Shown here: positions 9,151-17,702 of the stretch, one piece after another | How the letters are laid out: every line of letters starts with the position of its first letter | Position numbering within the stretch: the stretch's first letter is position 1 | Origin: Verrucomicrobiaceae bacterium | GTDB taxonomy: Bacteria > Verrucomicrobiota > Verrucomicrobiia > Verrucomicrobiales > Verrucomicrobiaceae | DNA length: 41,077 nt | Direction: 5' to 3' | Assembly (NCBI GenBank): GCA_027490195.1 | Contig: JAIXYN010000075.1 | Coordinates: forward strand, 1 to 41,077 | Program-made: the position numbers and the translations under genes | Notes under the pieces: generated by a model | The model's input: the letters and a program-made list of their open reading frames with translations, nothing else | Told to the model about the DNA's origin: nothing | Databases searched by the model: none

Positions 9151-9644
9151 AGTGGCGGCACCAGCCCGCTGATCCCAAGGCCAGGGCGCGCCGACACATC
9201 GTGGTGCGCAAGCAGATCTGCCGCCGCCGTCTGGTCGGAGGCAAGCTGCTCTTCGAAGACCTGCCCGACTACCGCTTCAGCCTGTATGTGACCAATCTGG
9301 ACCTGCCGCTCGATCAGACTTGGAACATCTACAACAGTCGTGCCGATTGCGAGAACCGCATCTGGGAGTTGAAGCAGAACTGTGGACTCGAGGAGTCGTT
9401 CCGGTTCATCATGGTGGCCTATAACCTGATGCGCCTGTTCCGGCATTTTGGGCTCAACAGCAACAACCAGGCAACTCTCTCGACACTGCGATCTAATTGC
9501 TTTGCAATAGGCGGCTGGGGCAGCCAGCACGCCCGCAAACGAGTGCTCAAGCTCTCACTGCCACGCCAAAAACATCCCTGGAAGGATGCCATCCTCCTTA
9601 AGATCCAATCCCTTGCCGCTCCTTTCGCCTACTTTACTGCGTAA
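9150..9644 (+). pseudogene. IS1380-family transposase, C-terminal remnant
   Basis: The frame ending at 9644 reads as the C-terminal third of an IS1380-type DDE transposase: FEDLPDYRFSLYVTNLDLP, then YNSRADCENRIWELK, then FIMVAYNLMRLFRHF. The YNxRADCENRIxELK block is a family hallmark and holds the catalytic Glu region. Homology begins near 9150, with no start codon, no N-terminal DNA-binding part and no first catalytic Asp residues. Full-length members have more than 400 residues. It is a 5'-truncated, inactive copy joined to the broken exported-protein gene. Confidence 0.85.
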
Positions 9645-9802
9645 TCCGGGTTAAAGGGCCAGACTCGATCATAAGAATGACCTCGCTTGAGTCTCCTCTC
9701 AAAAATACGCCTTTTTACGTGGGGTGTGAGAAATGCGGGCTAGCTTATTCAAGCCAGCAGGATGGACGCTTCACCTTTGGTCCGATTCTTTCGTCAGCCG
9801 CA

Positions 9803-10303
9803 TTACCCGATTTCTACGCTCTGTCCCACCGCCGCCTCATAAATCTGGTGCAGCATGAATGTCTGCTGTGCCCCGATCTTCTGGCCGAACTGTGCCGTGA
9901 GGTACAACCCCACCGCGATCAGCAGCATCAGGGTGGCAATCCACAGCCCCCATGCCTGCATTCCCAGCCAAAACTGGCAGCCTCCAAATACTCCGGAAAA
10001 CGCACCGACCGAGCCAACCAGCATGTATCCGTACAGAAATGCCGCCCATACGTTCGTGCTCGGGCCGTAGGTTCCATCGACACGTGTTTTCCCTTCGCCT
10101 TCGGGCTCCAGGCTCAAACTGAGACGCGGTGACCAGTATTGAGCGTTCTTTTCCACCACATGCAGGCTCACATAGCCCGGAAAACTCTTCACCTCGCAAC
10201 GGTCCGCATGCTCGCGGGCGTATTTTGTGATCAATTCCCCTACCCCCTCCACATCCATGTCGATCACATGCGAAAAACGGGGCCGGAGACGAAAACTGCT
10301 CAT
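9803..10303 (-). CDS. Small inner-membrane protein of unknown function
   Basis: The 166-residue protein has a soluble N-terminal half (about 1-90) with beta-rich segments such as GYVSLHVVEKNAQYW and LSLSLEPEGEGKTRVDGTYG. Two hydrophobic hairpins follow, about 88-116 (FLYGYMLVGSVGAFSGVFGG) and 119-140 (WGLWIATLMLLIAVGLYLTA), then a short C-terminal tail. This layout resembles small conserved membrane proteins of Verrucomicrobiota and Bacteroidota with no assigned role. A long frame on the opposite strand overlaps it, but only this strand shows membrane segments and protein-like composition. It is the only intact gene within a debris-rich stretch and is transcribed against its neighbours. Confidence 0.75.
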   Translation of the reverse strand: MSSFRLRPRFSHVIDMDVEGVGELITKYAREHADRCEVKSFPGYVSLHVVEKNAQYWSPRLSLSLEPEGEGKTRVDGTYGPSTNVWAAFLYGYMLVGSVGAFSGVFGGCQFWLGMQAWGLWIATLMLLIAVGLYLTAQFGQKIGAQQTFMLHQIYEAAVGQSVEIG

Positions 10304-10419
10304 GGAGCGTGATGTTACCCGGTCGCCGCCAATCGCGTCTAGTGCCTCTATTGCTCAATTCAGAATGTTCCTTGTTCAGTGAATGGACCTGCTCCTGCCC
10401 TGTCTGAACGCTCAAAGCG

Positions 10420-10463
10420 CATACCCCATCTTGTGGGACGACAGGTGAACTTTCTGGGGTATG
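10420..10463. repeat. 9-bp inverted repeat with 26-bp spacer
   Basis: CATACCCCA at 10420-10428 is the exact reverse complement of TGGGGTATG at 10455-10463. It lies between the divergent membrane-protein gene and the WYL remnant. It may be a hairpin or an operator-like site; it is too short to be decisive. Confidence 0.35.
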
Positions 10464-10832
10464 GCTTTCTTCCCTGTCCTAAGCACCCCCTTCCCGACGA
10501 TGACGGGTTCGATTATCACAAGCTCACCGGCAGCAAGCCAGAGCAGCGAGCCGTGCATCCGTAGTGAGGAGAAGCGTAAGCACGAGTTTCACATCCGCTT
10601 TAAAGGCTATGCTGCCCGCGTGGTGGGTGAGCGCCAGTGGCACTCCACGCAAGCCGTTCGGAAGCTCAAGCCCGACGGCAGTGTGATCGAGTTTGAGGCG
10701 GACTTGTCCGGGTTGGAAGAGATCACCCGATGGGTGCTGAGCTTGGGCAGCAAAGCGCAGGTCCTTGGACCGCCGGAGCTCATGCAGCGGGTGCGGGAGG
10801 AACTGGGGAAGATGGTTCAAGCCAGTGAATGA
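10461..10832 (+). pseudogene. WYL-domain transcriptional regulator, C-terminal remnant
   Basis: From about 10562 to the TGA at 10830-10832 the frame encodes the C-terminal WCX extension of WYL/YafY-type regulators: HIRFKGYAARVVGERQWHST, then LSGLEEITRWVLSLGSKAQV, ending PPELMQRVREELGKM. Full-length members have about 310-340 residues with an N-terminal HTH and a WYL domain; both are missing. The first 34 codons of the open frame are low-complexity and not homologous. This is a 5'-truncated gene. It may once have regulated the neighbouring operon. Confidence 0.8.
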
Positions 10833-10865
10833 ACTAATTTCATCTCGGCTCAGCCCCCGTACCCA

Positions 10866-10912
10866 CGCCACGTCCAGGATCAACTCGACGCGCACCCCTC
10901 AAAAGCAATTTC
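10866..10912 (+). repeat. Dispersed ~47-bp repeat, copy 1
   Basis: The block starts CGCCACGTCCAGG and ends TCAAAAGCAATTTC. A second block at 15641-15687 has the same start, the same end and the same length, with a diverged middle. Copy 1 sits upstream of the cytochrome/DUF1549 gene and copy 2 follows the downstream pair, so the two copies bracket that gene pair. Confidence 0.6.
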
Positions 10913-10979
10913 CTAGCAGAAGAACGACATGCTTTTCGTCGTATGTATCAACCAGCCTGCATTTGAAACCGACTCAACT

Positions 10980-13900
10980 ATGCCATCCACCTTCCCATAT
11001 CGGAAAGCCGCTGGCATTGTGCTCTGCTGGAGCGCGATGGCTCATGCTGCATCAGCAGTGGGTGAAGTGACGTTATTTGAGGCAAAGATTCGACCGCTCT
11101 TCATTGAGAAATGCCACAAGTGCCACGGCGAGAAGAAGCAGGAGAACGGCCTGCGCTTGGACTCCAAGACAGGCTGGCAGAAGGGTGGCGATCATGGCGC
11201 GGCCATCAAGCCGGGTGATGTGGAGAACAGCCTGCTCATCAAGGCAGTGCGGCGCACGGACAAGGAGCTACAAATGCCTCCGAAACACGTGCTCAAGACT
11301 GAGGAGATCGCGGCACTGGAGCAGTGGGTAAGGATGGGCGCGCCTGATCCGCGTGAAGGCAATGCGGTCTCGAACGTGGTGGATGTGGTGGCAGCACGAA
11401 AGCACTGGGCTTTTCAGCCGGTTGCCCATCCGCAGCCGCCGACGCTGAATGGCAATGCCCAGCAGCCACTCGACCGGTTTGTGCTGGCCAAGCTTCAGCA
11501 ACAGGGGCTGCAACCCAATGAGCCAGCCGACCGGCGGACCTTGATCCGCCGTGCGACATTCGACCTCACCGGCCTGCCGCCCACGCCGACGGAGATTGAC
11601 GAGTTTCTGCATGACACCTCGCCGAATGCCTTTGGCCATTTGGTGGATCGTCTTCTCGCCAGTTCGGCCTATGGCGAACGCTGGGGACGGCACTGGCTTG
11701 ATGTCGCGCGTTATGCCGACACGGCAGGCGATGGCGCGGACTACCCGGTGCGCGAAGCGATCAAGTATCGCGACTGGGTCGTCAATGCCTTCAATGCCGA
11801 CCAGCCCTTCAACGACTTCATCCGCGAGCAGATCGCGGGCGACATTCTTGCGACCAAGGGACCGCCGGAGCAATATGCCAGCAGAGTCACGGCCACTGGC
11901 TTCCTGGCGATTGGCAAGCGCTACGGCTACAAGCCATCGCCCGATTACCAGCACCTGGATTTCGCTGATGCGATTGACTCAGTGGGGCGCTCATTGCTCG
12001 GCCTGTCTCTTGGCTGTGCGCGCTGCCATGATCACAAGTTCGATCCCGTAAGCGCTGCCGACTACTATGCGCTCTACGGCATTTTTCAGAGCACTAAATG
12101 GACGTTCCCCGGCGGTGAGGAACAGAAGCGCCCATCGCAGTTTGTGCCTCTGATAGCGCCGGACGAAGCGGCTCAGCTCGACAAGGTCAGGGACGCCGAA
12201 CTTGCGCGGCTCGATGCGGCGCTGGCTCGATTGAAACAGCAACGCGCCGCGCTGGATGGCAAAGGGCTGGACCTCGGTCTCGAAGCCCAAACCATCGGCA
12301 AGCCGCCCGCCGCGCCTTGGTTCTCGGCGGGTCCGAACTTGATCATGGCCGAGGCGCAGAGTCCCCACTCTCATGTGCATAAGGCTGGCACGCGCGGCGT
12401 GCGGATCGGCACTGGCAAGGCGAACGATGGCTTGCGTTATGTCTTCGCCAACGGGCTACGCGCCATGCCTGGCAAGCAGATGCATTTCACCATCGACTTC
12501 CGCACTGTGGCACCGACCGACAAGACGGGTGCCTATCGCTTCTATCTTGGTCGAGGCGTAGTGCAGTCGGTGGCGGTGGAAGTCAGCGTGACAGCATCTG
12601 AGATCGCCATTCGCGATGGGACGAAGTGGGAGGTGATTCGCAAGCTCATGCCCGGCACTTGGCAAACGCTGCGGCTCACGCTCGATGCCGCGAAGAAGAC
12701 TTACTCGGGCGTTGTCGGCACGGTCGGTGACTTGACGGAGTTCAAGGACAAGGTGCTTGGTACGACTTGGGATGGCATTGCTGACACCTTCATTTGCGAT
12801 GCTATCGGCCATGTCAGCGGGCCAGTGCCGGAGCACGATCTCGACAATCTCGGCTTGCAAGAGACAGCCTTTGGCGAGCCCGGTAGCGGCCCAGTCATCG
12901 GTCCCGCAGAACCAGCGGACTTGGCGGCCCGACTCAAGACTCTCAACGACGACCTTGCCGCCACAACAAAGCTCCGCGATGCCGAGGCTGCTAAGGAACT
13001 CTATCCCGTGGCCTATGGCGTGAGTGAGGACAAGCCGGTCAATGCCCGCATCCAACTGCGCGGTGAGCCCGACAAGCTCGGCGATGAAGTGCCGCGTCGT
13101 TTCATCGACATCCTCGGCGGTGACAAACTCCCTGCGTATGAACTCGGCAGCGGTCGGCTGGAGCTAGCTAACTGGCTCACGCGTTCCTCGAATCCGCTGA
13201 CGGCGCGTGTGTTCGTGAACCGTGTCTGGCAGTGGCACTTCGGCCAAGGACTCGTGACCACACCGAGTGACTTCGGCTTGCGTGGCGACCCGCCGAGTCA
13301 TCCCGAATTGCTCGACTGGCTCACGTCGGAGTTCATTGCTTCTGGCGGGTCGGTGAAGCAACTGCATCGACTCATCATGCGCTCGCAGACTTATCAACTG
13401 GCCAGCGATGACCAGCCCGAGAGCCTGAAACTCGACCCCGCCAACCGCTGGCTGTGGCGTCATGCCCGCAGCGCGCTCGATGCGGAATCCATCCGCGACG
13501 CCATGCTGGCTGTTAGCGGGCGGCTGGACCGCACTGTGCCTGGACCGCATCCATTCCCGCCAATGCAGAGCTGGGCCTTCACCATTCACAGGCCCTTCCA
13601 TGACGTCTATGACAGCGACCATCGCAGCCTGTATCTGATGCAGCAACGCAACCGCCGCCATCCCTTCCTTGCGCTGTTCGATGCCGCCGATCCCAACTTG
13701 AGCGTGCCGCAACGACTGCCCACCACGACGCCAACACAGACGCTTTACTTGATGAACTCGCCCTTCGTTCATCAGCAGGCTGAAGCCTTTGCTCGTCGGC
13801 TCATAGAGGCTCCCGGCGATGATGCCACGCGGGTCCGGCTGGCCTTCAACATGGCGAATGGCCGCGTGCCTTGCGATGCTGAAACCAGCGATGCCCTGGC

Positions 13901-14015
13901 TTTCATTGCAGCGTATCGGCACAAGCTCGCGGGCTTGGCAAAACCGCCAGACGATGCCTGGGCGGGCCTAGCTCATGTGCTGCTTACCAGCAACGCCTTC
14001 CTCTATGTTGACTGA
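10980..14015 (+). CDS. PSD1 protein: planctomycete-type cytochrome c + DUF1549 + DUF1553
   Basis: I chose the ATG at 10980 over 10929 because it opens a signal peptide (MPSTFPYRKAAGIVLCWSAM, cleavage near AHAASA). The 1011-residue protein has a haem c motif CHKCH at residues 45-49 and a distal Met in a Q-M-P-P loop, typical of the PSCyt1 domain. DUF1549 follows from about 140 to 390 (RRATFDLTGLPPTP, and a second CARCHDHKFDP motif near 345). A concanavalin-like insert spans roughly 460-620. DUF1553 closes the protein (VFVNRVWQWHFGQGLV, LPTTTPTQTLYLMNSPFV). The family pairs with DUF1501 proteins in this phylum; its electron-transfer or glycan role is unproved. The next gene starts 10 bp later. 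Confidence 0.93.
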   Translation: MPSTFPYRKAAGIVLCWSAMAHAASAVGEVTLFEAKIRPLFIEKCHKCHGEKKQENGLRLDSKTGWQKGGDHGAAIKPGDVENSLLIKAVRRTDKELQMPPKHVLKTEEIAALEQWVRMGAPDPREGNAVSNVVDVVAARKHWAFQPVAHPQPPTLNGNAQQPLDRFVLAKLQQQGLQPNEPADRRTLIRRATFDLTGLPPTPTEIDEFLHDTSPNAFGHLVDRLLASSAYGERWGRHWLDVARYADTAGDGADYPVREAIKYRDWVVNAFNADQPFNDFIREQIAGDILATKGPPEQYASRVTATGFLAIGKRYGYKPSPDYQHLDFADAIDSVGRSLLGLSLGCARCHDHKFDPVSAADYYALYGIFQSTKWTFPGGEEQKRPSQFVPLIAPDEAAQLDKVRDAELARLDAALARLKQQRAALDGKGLDLGLEAQTIGKPPAAPWFSAGPNLIMAEAQSPHSHVHKAGTRGVRIGTGKANDGLRYVFANGLRAMPGKQMHFTIDFRTVAPTDKTGAYRFYLGRGVVQSVAVEVSVTASEIAIRDGTKWEVIRKLMPGTWQTLRLTLDAAKKTYSGVVGTVGDLTEFKDKVLGTTWDGIADTFICDAIGHVSGPVPEHDLDNLGLQETAFGEPGSGPVIGPAEPADLAARLKTLNDDLAATTKLRDAEAAKELYPVAYGVSEDKPVNARIQLRGEPDKLGDEVPRRFIDILGGDKLPAYELGSGRLELANWLTRSSNPLTARVFVNRVWQWHFGQGLVTTPSDFGLRGDPPSHPELLDWLTSEFIASGGSVKQLHRLIMRSQTYQLASDDQPESLKLDPANRWLWRHARSALDAESIRDAMLAVSGRLDRTVPGPHPFPPMQSWAFTIHRPFHDVYDSDHRSLYLMQQRNRRHPFLALFDAADPNLSVPQRLPTTTPTQTLYLMNSPFVHQQAEAFARRLIEAPGDDATRVRLAFNMANGRVPCDAETSDALAFIAAYRHKLAGLAKPPDDAWAGLAHVLLTSNAFLYVD

Positions 14016-14025
14016 CTCCAAGCCG

Positions 14026-15423
14026 ATGAACTCACTGTTCCAACCGTCCCGCCGTGAGTTCCTGAGCCGCGCCTCAGGCGGCTTCGGAGCGCTCGCGCTG
14101 GCGGGCTTGTGGGATGAAGCGCATGGCGCTCCAGTCGATCCGCTGGCCTCGAGACAGGGTCATTTTCAAGCCAAGGCGGACCGCGTCATCTTCCTCTACT
14201 CGACAGGCGGTGTGTCGCATGTGGACACCTTCGATCACAAGCCCCGGCTCATCCGCGATCACGGCAAAGGCATCACCGCCTCGCGCTGGCTGAACAAACC
14301 TGGCAAGTTCGACCGCTTCCTGATCAAGTCGCGCTGGGACTTCAAACCGTATGGCCAAAGTGGCATCATGGTGAGTGATCTGTTCCCGCATGTGGGCAGT
14401 GTCATCGACGACATCTGCGTACTCAACGCGATGCACTGCGACAGCGATGGACACGACAAAGCGACGCTCGCCGCGCACACCGGCTCAGCGCAAGCCATCA
14501 GGCCCAGCGCCGGTGCGTGGGTAAGCTACGGCATGGGCACCGAGAACCGCAATCTACCTTCCTTCATGGTGCTCGCGCCCGCCGCTCCGTATGCCGGTGC
14601 GCAGACCTGGGGCAGCGACTTCCTGCCCGCCTGCCATCAAGGCACGCACGTTGTTCCAGGTATTGATCCGCTGCCCAATTTGAAGCCCAACGCGTCTGCC
14701 GCTGAACTGCAAGCGCTGGAGCTGGCGATGCTCGGCAAACTCAATCGCAGCCACCTCGAACACCGCGCCGCCGACCAAGCGCTGGATGCGCGGATCCGGT
14801 CCTTCGAGACCGCCTTCGGCATGCAACGCGAGGCTCCCGAAGCCTTCGATCTCTCTCGTGAATCCGACGCCACCCTGAAGCTCTATGGCCTTACACGCGG
14901 TGCCACGACGGGTTTCGGCTGGCAGTGTCTCGTCGCACGACGCCTCGCCGAGCGCGGCGTGCGCTTTCTCGAACTCATCGACGTCGGCTCCAGCGCCAAC
15001 TGGGATTCGCACGGCAACATGGCCGACCACGAGCGCCTCGCCAAAGCCATCGACCAGCCCATCGCCGGCCTGCTCACCGACCTCAAACAACGCGGCATGT
15101 TGGAGCGCACGCTCGTCGTCTGGACCTCAGAGTTTGGCCGCACGCCCTTCCATAAGGAAGCCAATCATCCCGGACGCGAGCACCACAACCTCTGCTTCAC
15201 CTCCTGGATGGCCGGCGGAGGCGTGAAGGGCGGCCTCGTCCATGGCCAATCCGATGAGCACGGCATCCTACCCGGCAGCGGCGCGGTTCACACGCATGAC
15301 CTGCATGCGACGATGCTGCACCTTCTTGGCATCGATCACGAACGCCTCACATATCGCTACGCTGGCCGCGACTTCCGCCTGACCGATGTCGCGGGCGAGG
15401 TGGTGCATCCCATCATCGCATGA
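14026..15423 (+). CDS. DUF1501 family protein (Tat-exported, sulfatase-fold-like)
   Basis: The protein has about 465 residues from ATG 14026. An in-frame ATG at 14005 would overlap the previous stop and is possible. The start carries a twin-arginine motif (SRREFLSRASGG). The core shows DUF1501 signatures: FLYSTGGVSHVDTFDHKP, LFPHVGSVIDDICVLNAMHC, WDSHGNM, VVWTSEFGRTPFHKE and a late H-T-H-D-L-H-A-T-M-L-H-L-L-G motif. The fold is alkaline-phosphatase/sulfatase-like, but the substrate is unknown. It is the standard partner of the preceding PSD1 protein, 10 bp downstream in the same operon. Confidence 0.93.
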   Translation: MNSLFQPSRREFLSRASGGFGALALAGLWDEAHGAPVDPLASRQGHFQAKADRVIFLYSTGGVSHVDTFDHKPRLIRDHGKGITASRWLNKPGKFDRFLIKSRWDFKPYGQSGIMVSDLFPHVGSVIDDICVLNAMHCDSDGHDKATLAAHTGSAQAIRPSAGAWVSYGMGTENRNLPSFMVLAPAAPYAGAQTWGSDFLPACHQGTHVVPGIDPLPNLKPNASAAELQALELAMLGKLNRSHLEHRAADQALDARIRSFETAFGMQREAPEAFDLSRESDATLKLYGLTRGATTGFGWQCLVARRLAERGVRFLELIDVGSSANWDSHGNMADHERLAKAIDQPIAGLLTDLKQRGMLERTLVVWTSEFGRTPFHKEANHPGREHHNLCFTSWMAGGGVKGGLVHGQSDEHGILPGSGAVHTHDLHATMLHLLGIDHERLTYRYAGRDFRLTDVAGEVVHPIIA

Positions 15424-15435
15424 GGACCTTTCTCC

Positions 15436-15640
15436 ATGATCAATACCCTCCACTTCAACAAACCCGGCAAGCTGCAGGGCTTTCTCCAAGTGCCCTACTC
15501 ACACCACCTCGGTGGCTGAGCAAATGTGACGATCCTCATCACCATTGTCGCGCGTGGCAAATGACTAACCGTGCTCGTGCTCGGTAGCAATCATGAAACT
15601 CGCGCGTGAGTTGACGTCTGAGAAACTCATACTGTCCCCG
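15436..15640 (+). pseudogene. Decayed succinylglutamate desuccinylase/aspartoacylase-family gene
   Basis: The ATG at 15436, 12 bp after the DUF1501 stop, opens MINTLHFNKPGKLQGFLQVP and YSHHLGG, then TGA at 15517-15519. Reading on in frame gives ANVTILITIVARGK, a second stop, then LTVLVLGSNHE, which matches the first zinc-ligand motif of the family (G-x-x-H-G-D-E). A shift at 15599 restores LARELTSEKLILSP, the next conserved helix. So two in-frame stops and a deletion just after the zinc motif have destroyed it. Intact members have over 300 residues; the rest of the gene is absent. Confidence 0.72.
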
Positions 15641-15687
15641 CGCCACGTCCAGGGCCAGCACGACACTGCCCACTCAAAAGCAATTTC
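15641..15687 (+). repeat. Dispersed ~47-bp repeat, copy 2
   Basis: Same start (CGCCACGTCCAGG), end (TCAAAAGCAATTTC) and length as 10866-10912. It follows directly on the decayed deacylase gene, so it may mark the end point of the deletion. Confidence 0.6.
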
Positions 15688-16046
15688 TCCGCCGATCAAC
15701 TCGGCTGTAACCCGATATCAATCGAATCAGCGAAAATCCTGAGGGAAATGCTTGCGACAGAAAAATGACGAGCAGAAGACACGGTTGCAAGCCAGCGTAC
15801 GGGCTGATGAGTTCACGGAAAGTCCAAAGCATAGATTTTGAATCACTCCACCGACGCTCACGGTGAAAACAGTGGAAAGCATAAATTCGCGTTATCGCGT
15901 TATCATGGAATTTGCGTGTTGGGGTGCCTACCCAAGGACGCAGAGCGTATCCGCGAGCGGCTGCCGCGTCGGCTTCAAGAGCTGCTGGAAGCAATGGTTT
16001 GAGTAACGTTCACCCGGCTCGTGAGAGTGGCATCCGCCGGGAATCC
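15688..16046. other. No intact gene; possible short 3' gene tail near 15939-16002
   Basis: No convincing complete frame was seen. A short + strand frame ending at TGA 16000-16002 reads DAERIRERLPRRLQELLEAM. It looks like the tail of a helical protein but is too short to place in a family. Confidence 0.4.
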
Positions 16047-16050
16047 ATAG

Positions 16051-16379
16051 TTCTACTTTGGTAAGTTATCGGGGTTTGGGGGCTGGTGGCACGTTCTGAG
16101 CGCGGCGGAGCTTCTTGCCAACGCTGCTGGTGGACGTGGTGTGTGGCGAAGGTGTTGGGTTGTCTTTCCGGTGAAAAGATGTGCAGAACCAAGGTAGCCT
16201 CGCTGTGGCGCGGCAACCCTTCGCTAGGATGCGCAGTCCCGTTGGGACTGGGATCAAGCGGAATGGGATGACCAAAGAGCATGGCAACCTGCCAAGCACA
16301 TCCCATGGTGTCCGATGTGATGCCGCAGGAGAGACAGCCCGATGGATTTTATGCCTTCTGATAACTTACCAAAGTAGAA
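16051..16379. mobile_element. MITE-like element, 329 bp, 20-bp terminal inverted repeats, ATAG target duplication
   Basis: The left end TTCTACTTTGGTAAGTTATC (16051-16070) is the exact reverse complement of the right end at 16360-16379. The flanking bases are ATAG at 16047-16050 and ATAG at 16380-16383, consistent with a 4-bp target duplication. No transposase is encoded inside; the short frames within show no family. The perfect ends and intact duplication point to a recent non-autonomous insertion. The autonomous partner is not in the window: the ends do not resemble the IS630 ends at 121 and 40908. Confidence 0.85.
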
Positions 16380-16438
16380 ATAGGCAGTAGCCATGGCCTC
16401 ATCTGCCTGACCAGAGGATGAATCGCCGATCTACCAGC

Positions 16439-17341
16439 TCAACTGGCACGATGCTCGCCGGGCGTCTTGCCGGTGTATTTGCGGAAAACTTGGCAGAAAT
16501 ACTGGGCGGAGGAGAAGCCGACGGTGGCGGCGATGTCTTCGAGCTTGCGGTCCGTGGTGCGGAGCAACTGGCTGGCGGCTTTGACGCGGTGGCGTTGCAG
16601 CCAGTCGTTCGGACTCATGCCGGTCTCGCGTTTGAAGACGAGGAACAGGTGAGCGCGGCTGCATCCGGCTTTCTGGGCCACCTCGTTCATGGGAAGTGGC
16701 GCGGTGAAACGCGCTTCCATGTGCTGTGTGGCTAGAGTCACGGCATCAACAGTGCTGCGTTGATGGATGCCACTGGTGTGCCGTGCGGCCTCGACGATGA
16801 TGGATGCGACGAGCAGGCGCATGGAGGCGGTACCATCGGGAGTGCGCGGTGATTTGCACTGCTGGAGGATCATTTGATGCAGCGCATGTGCCATGCGCCG
16901 AAGCGCCAGACTCATGGTGTGCAATTGGGGGGCACGGCTTTGAAACTGTGCGGCGATCCATGCCATTTCCTTTGGGGTAAAGGTGCTGTGCCGCGAGGCA
17001 GGGCGTGCGGTGTCGAAGCTAACGGCGCAGATGACCGAGGGCATCCGCACGTCTTTTGATGCGCGGTGCCGGAATCGTGCGGGGACGATGATCATCTGAC
17101 CTCCGGCGAGTTCCAATTCGCTGCCGTTCTCGAACTCATATGCCGCGCCGCCATCCAGCAGCATGAGCAGTTCATGTCGGTCATGCGAGTGCCAGGATAT
17201 GGACCTAGCATGAAATCCCCGTGTGGCTATGGCAGCGCCGATCATGGGCAGGCTGAGTTCCTCTCCACTGAAGGCGCTTTCCTCCAACTGGAGTTCGGTG
17301 TTGGCGGTGGGGTTTGATTTTTTGATTTTCCGGGCTGGCAT
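16439..17341 (-). CDS. AraC-family transcriptional regulator
   Basis: The 300-residue protein has an N-terminal cupin-type sensor (about 40-130: SWHSHDRHELLMLLDGGAAY, GGQMIIVPARFRHRA) and a C-terminal double helix-turn-helix (about 205-300). The HTH shows FTAPLPMNEVAQKAGCSRAH, FKRETGMSPNDWLQRHRV and VGFSSAQYFCQVFRKYTGKT, the classical AraC signature. Length and order are normal. It is encoded on the strand opposite to the sialidase-FAD operon, about 360 bp away, with only a dead MFS fragment between. It is the best candidate for local control of that operon, probably sensing a sugar. The regulated promoter was not identified. Confidence 0.93.
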   Translation of the reverse strand: MPARKIKKSNPTANTELQLEESAFSGEELSLPMIGAAIATRGFHARSISWHSHDRHELLMLLDGGAAYEFENGSELELAGGQMIIVPARFRHRASKDVRMPSVICAVSFDTARPASRHSTFTPKEMAWIAAQFQSRAPQLHTMSLALRRMAHALHQMILQQCKSPRTPDGTASMRLLVASIIVEAARHTSGIHQRSTVDAVTLATQHMEARFTAPLPMNEVAQKAGCSRAHLFLVFKRETGMSPNDWLQRHRVKAASQLLRTTDRKLEDIAATVGFSSAQYFCQVFRKYTGKTPGEHRAS

Positions 17342-17446
17342 GACTCATTTAGAAATAGTCTTTCATCTCATATTGCAAGACAATCCCGCAAATAGGGCCG
17401 GGTGGTGAGTGTATGTTGTCCTGAGCAATCCGCCGCCTCCACATCC

Positions 17447-17662
17447 ATGCCACCCGTCACTTCATCAATCGCGCCACCGAAGCCGCCGCGTGCCGCCGCT
17501 GCTGCTGGTCGTTCTCATCGGTGCGATCCATTACATCGACCGCGCCACGCTCGCGATTGCGAGTGCGCTCATCCGCGAGGAACTGGGCTCTGGTGCAGTT
17601 GCTGGCGAGTGGGTCGCACCTATGGCAGCGTGCGAGGACTCGAACGCCGCGAGATCCTAAAG
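17447..17662 (+). pseudogene. MFS transporter, frameshifted and truncated N-terminal remnant
   Basis: An ATG at 17447 opens MPPVTSSIAPPKPPR in one frame. The first membrane helix continues in the next frame (LLLVVLIGAIHYIDRATLAI, then ASALIREELG), so a one-base shift near 17490 breaks the gene. The N-Y-I-D-R-A-T loop after helix 1 is typical of sugar-acid MFS carriers. The remaining 11 helices are missing. It resembles the intact MFS gene at 21038 only at family level, so it is probably a separate transporter once next to the AraC gene. Confidence 0.75.
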
Positions 17663-17702
17663 CAGCACTGATTTCCAACGAGTAAACAACAAAGACCATG
17701 CC

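Noticed and set aside
9677..10132. A 151-codon + strand frame opposite the small membrane protein
   Set aside because: Low-complexity, no motif, and antisense to a frame with clear membrane helices.
16010..16306. A 98-codon minus-strand frame largely within the MITE-like element
   Set aside because: No recognisable family, and it crosses the terminal repeat, so it is probably not a gene.
17341..17446. AraC operator direct repeats upstream of the regulator gene
   Set aside because: Only weak, short similarities (GCAA blocks) were visible, not enough to call a site.
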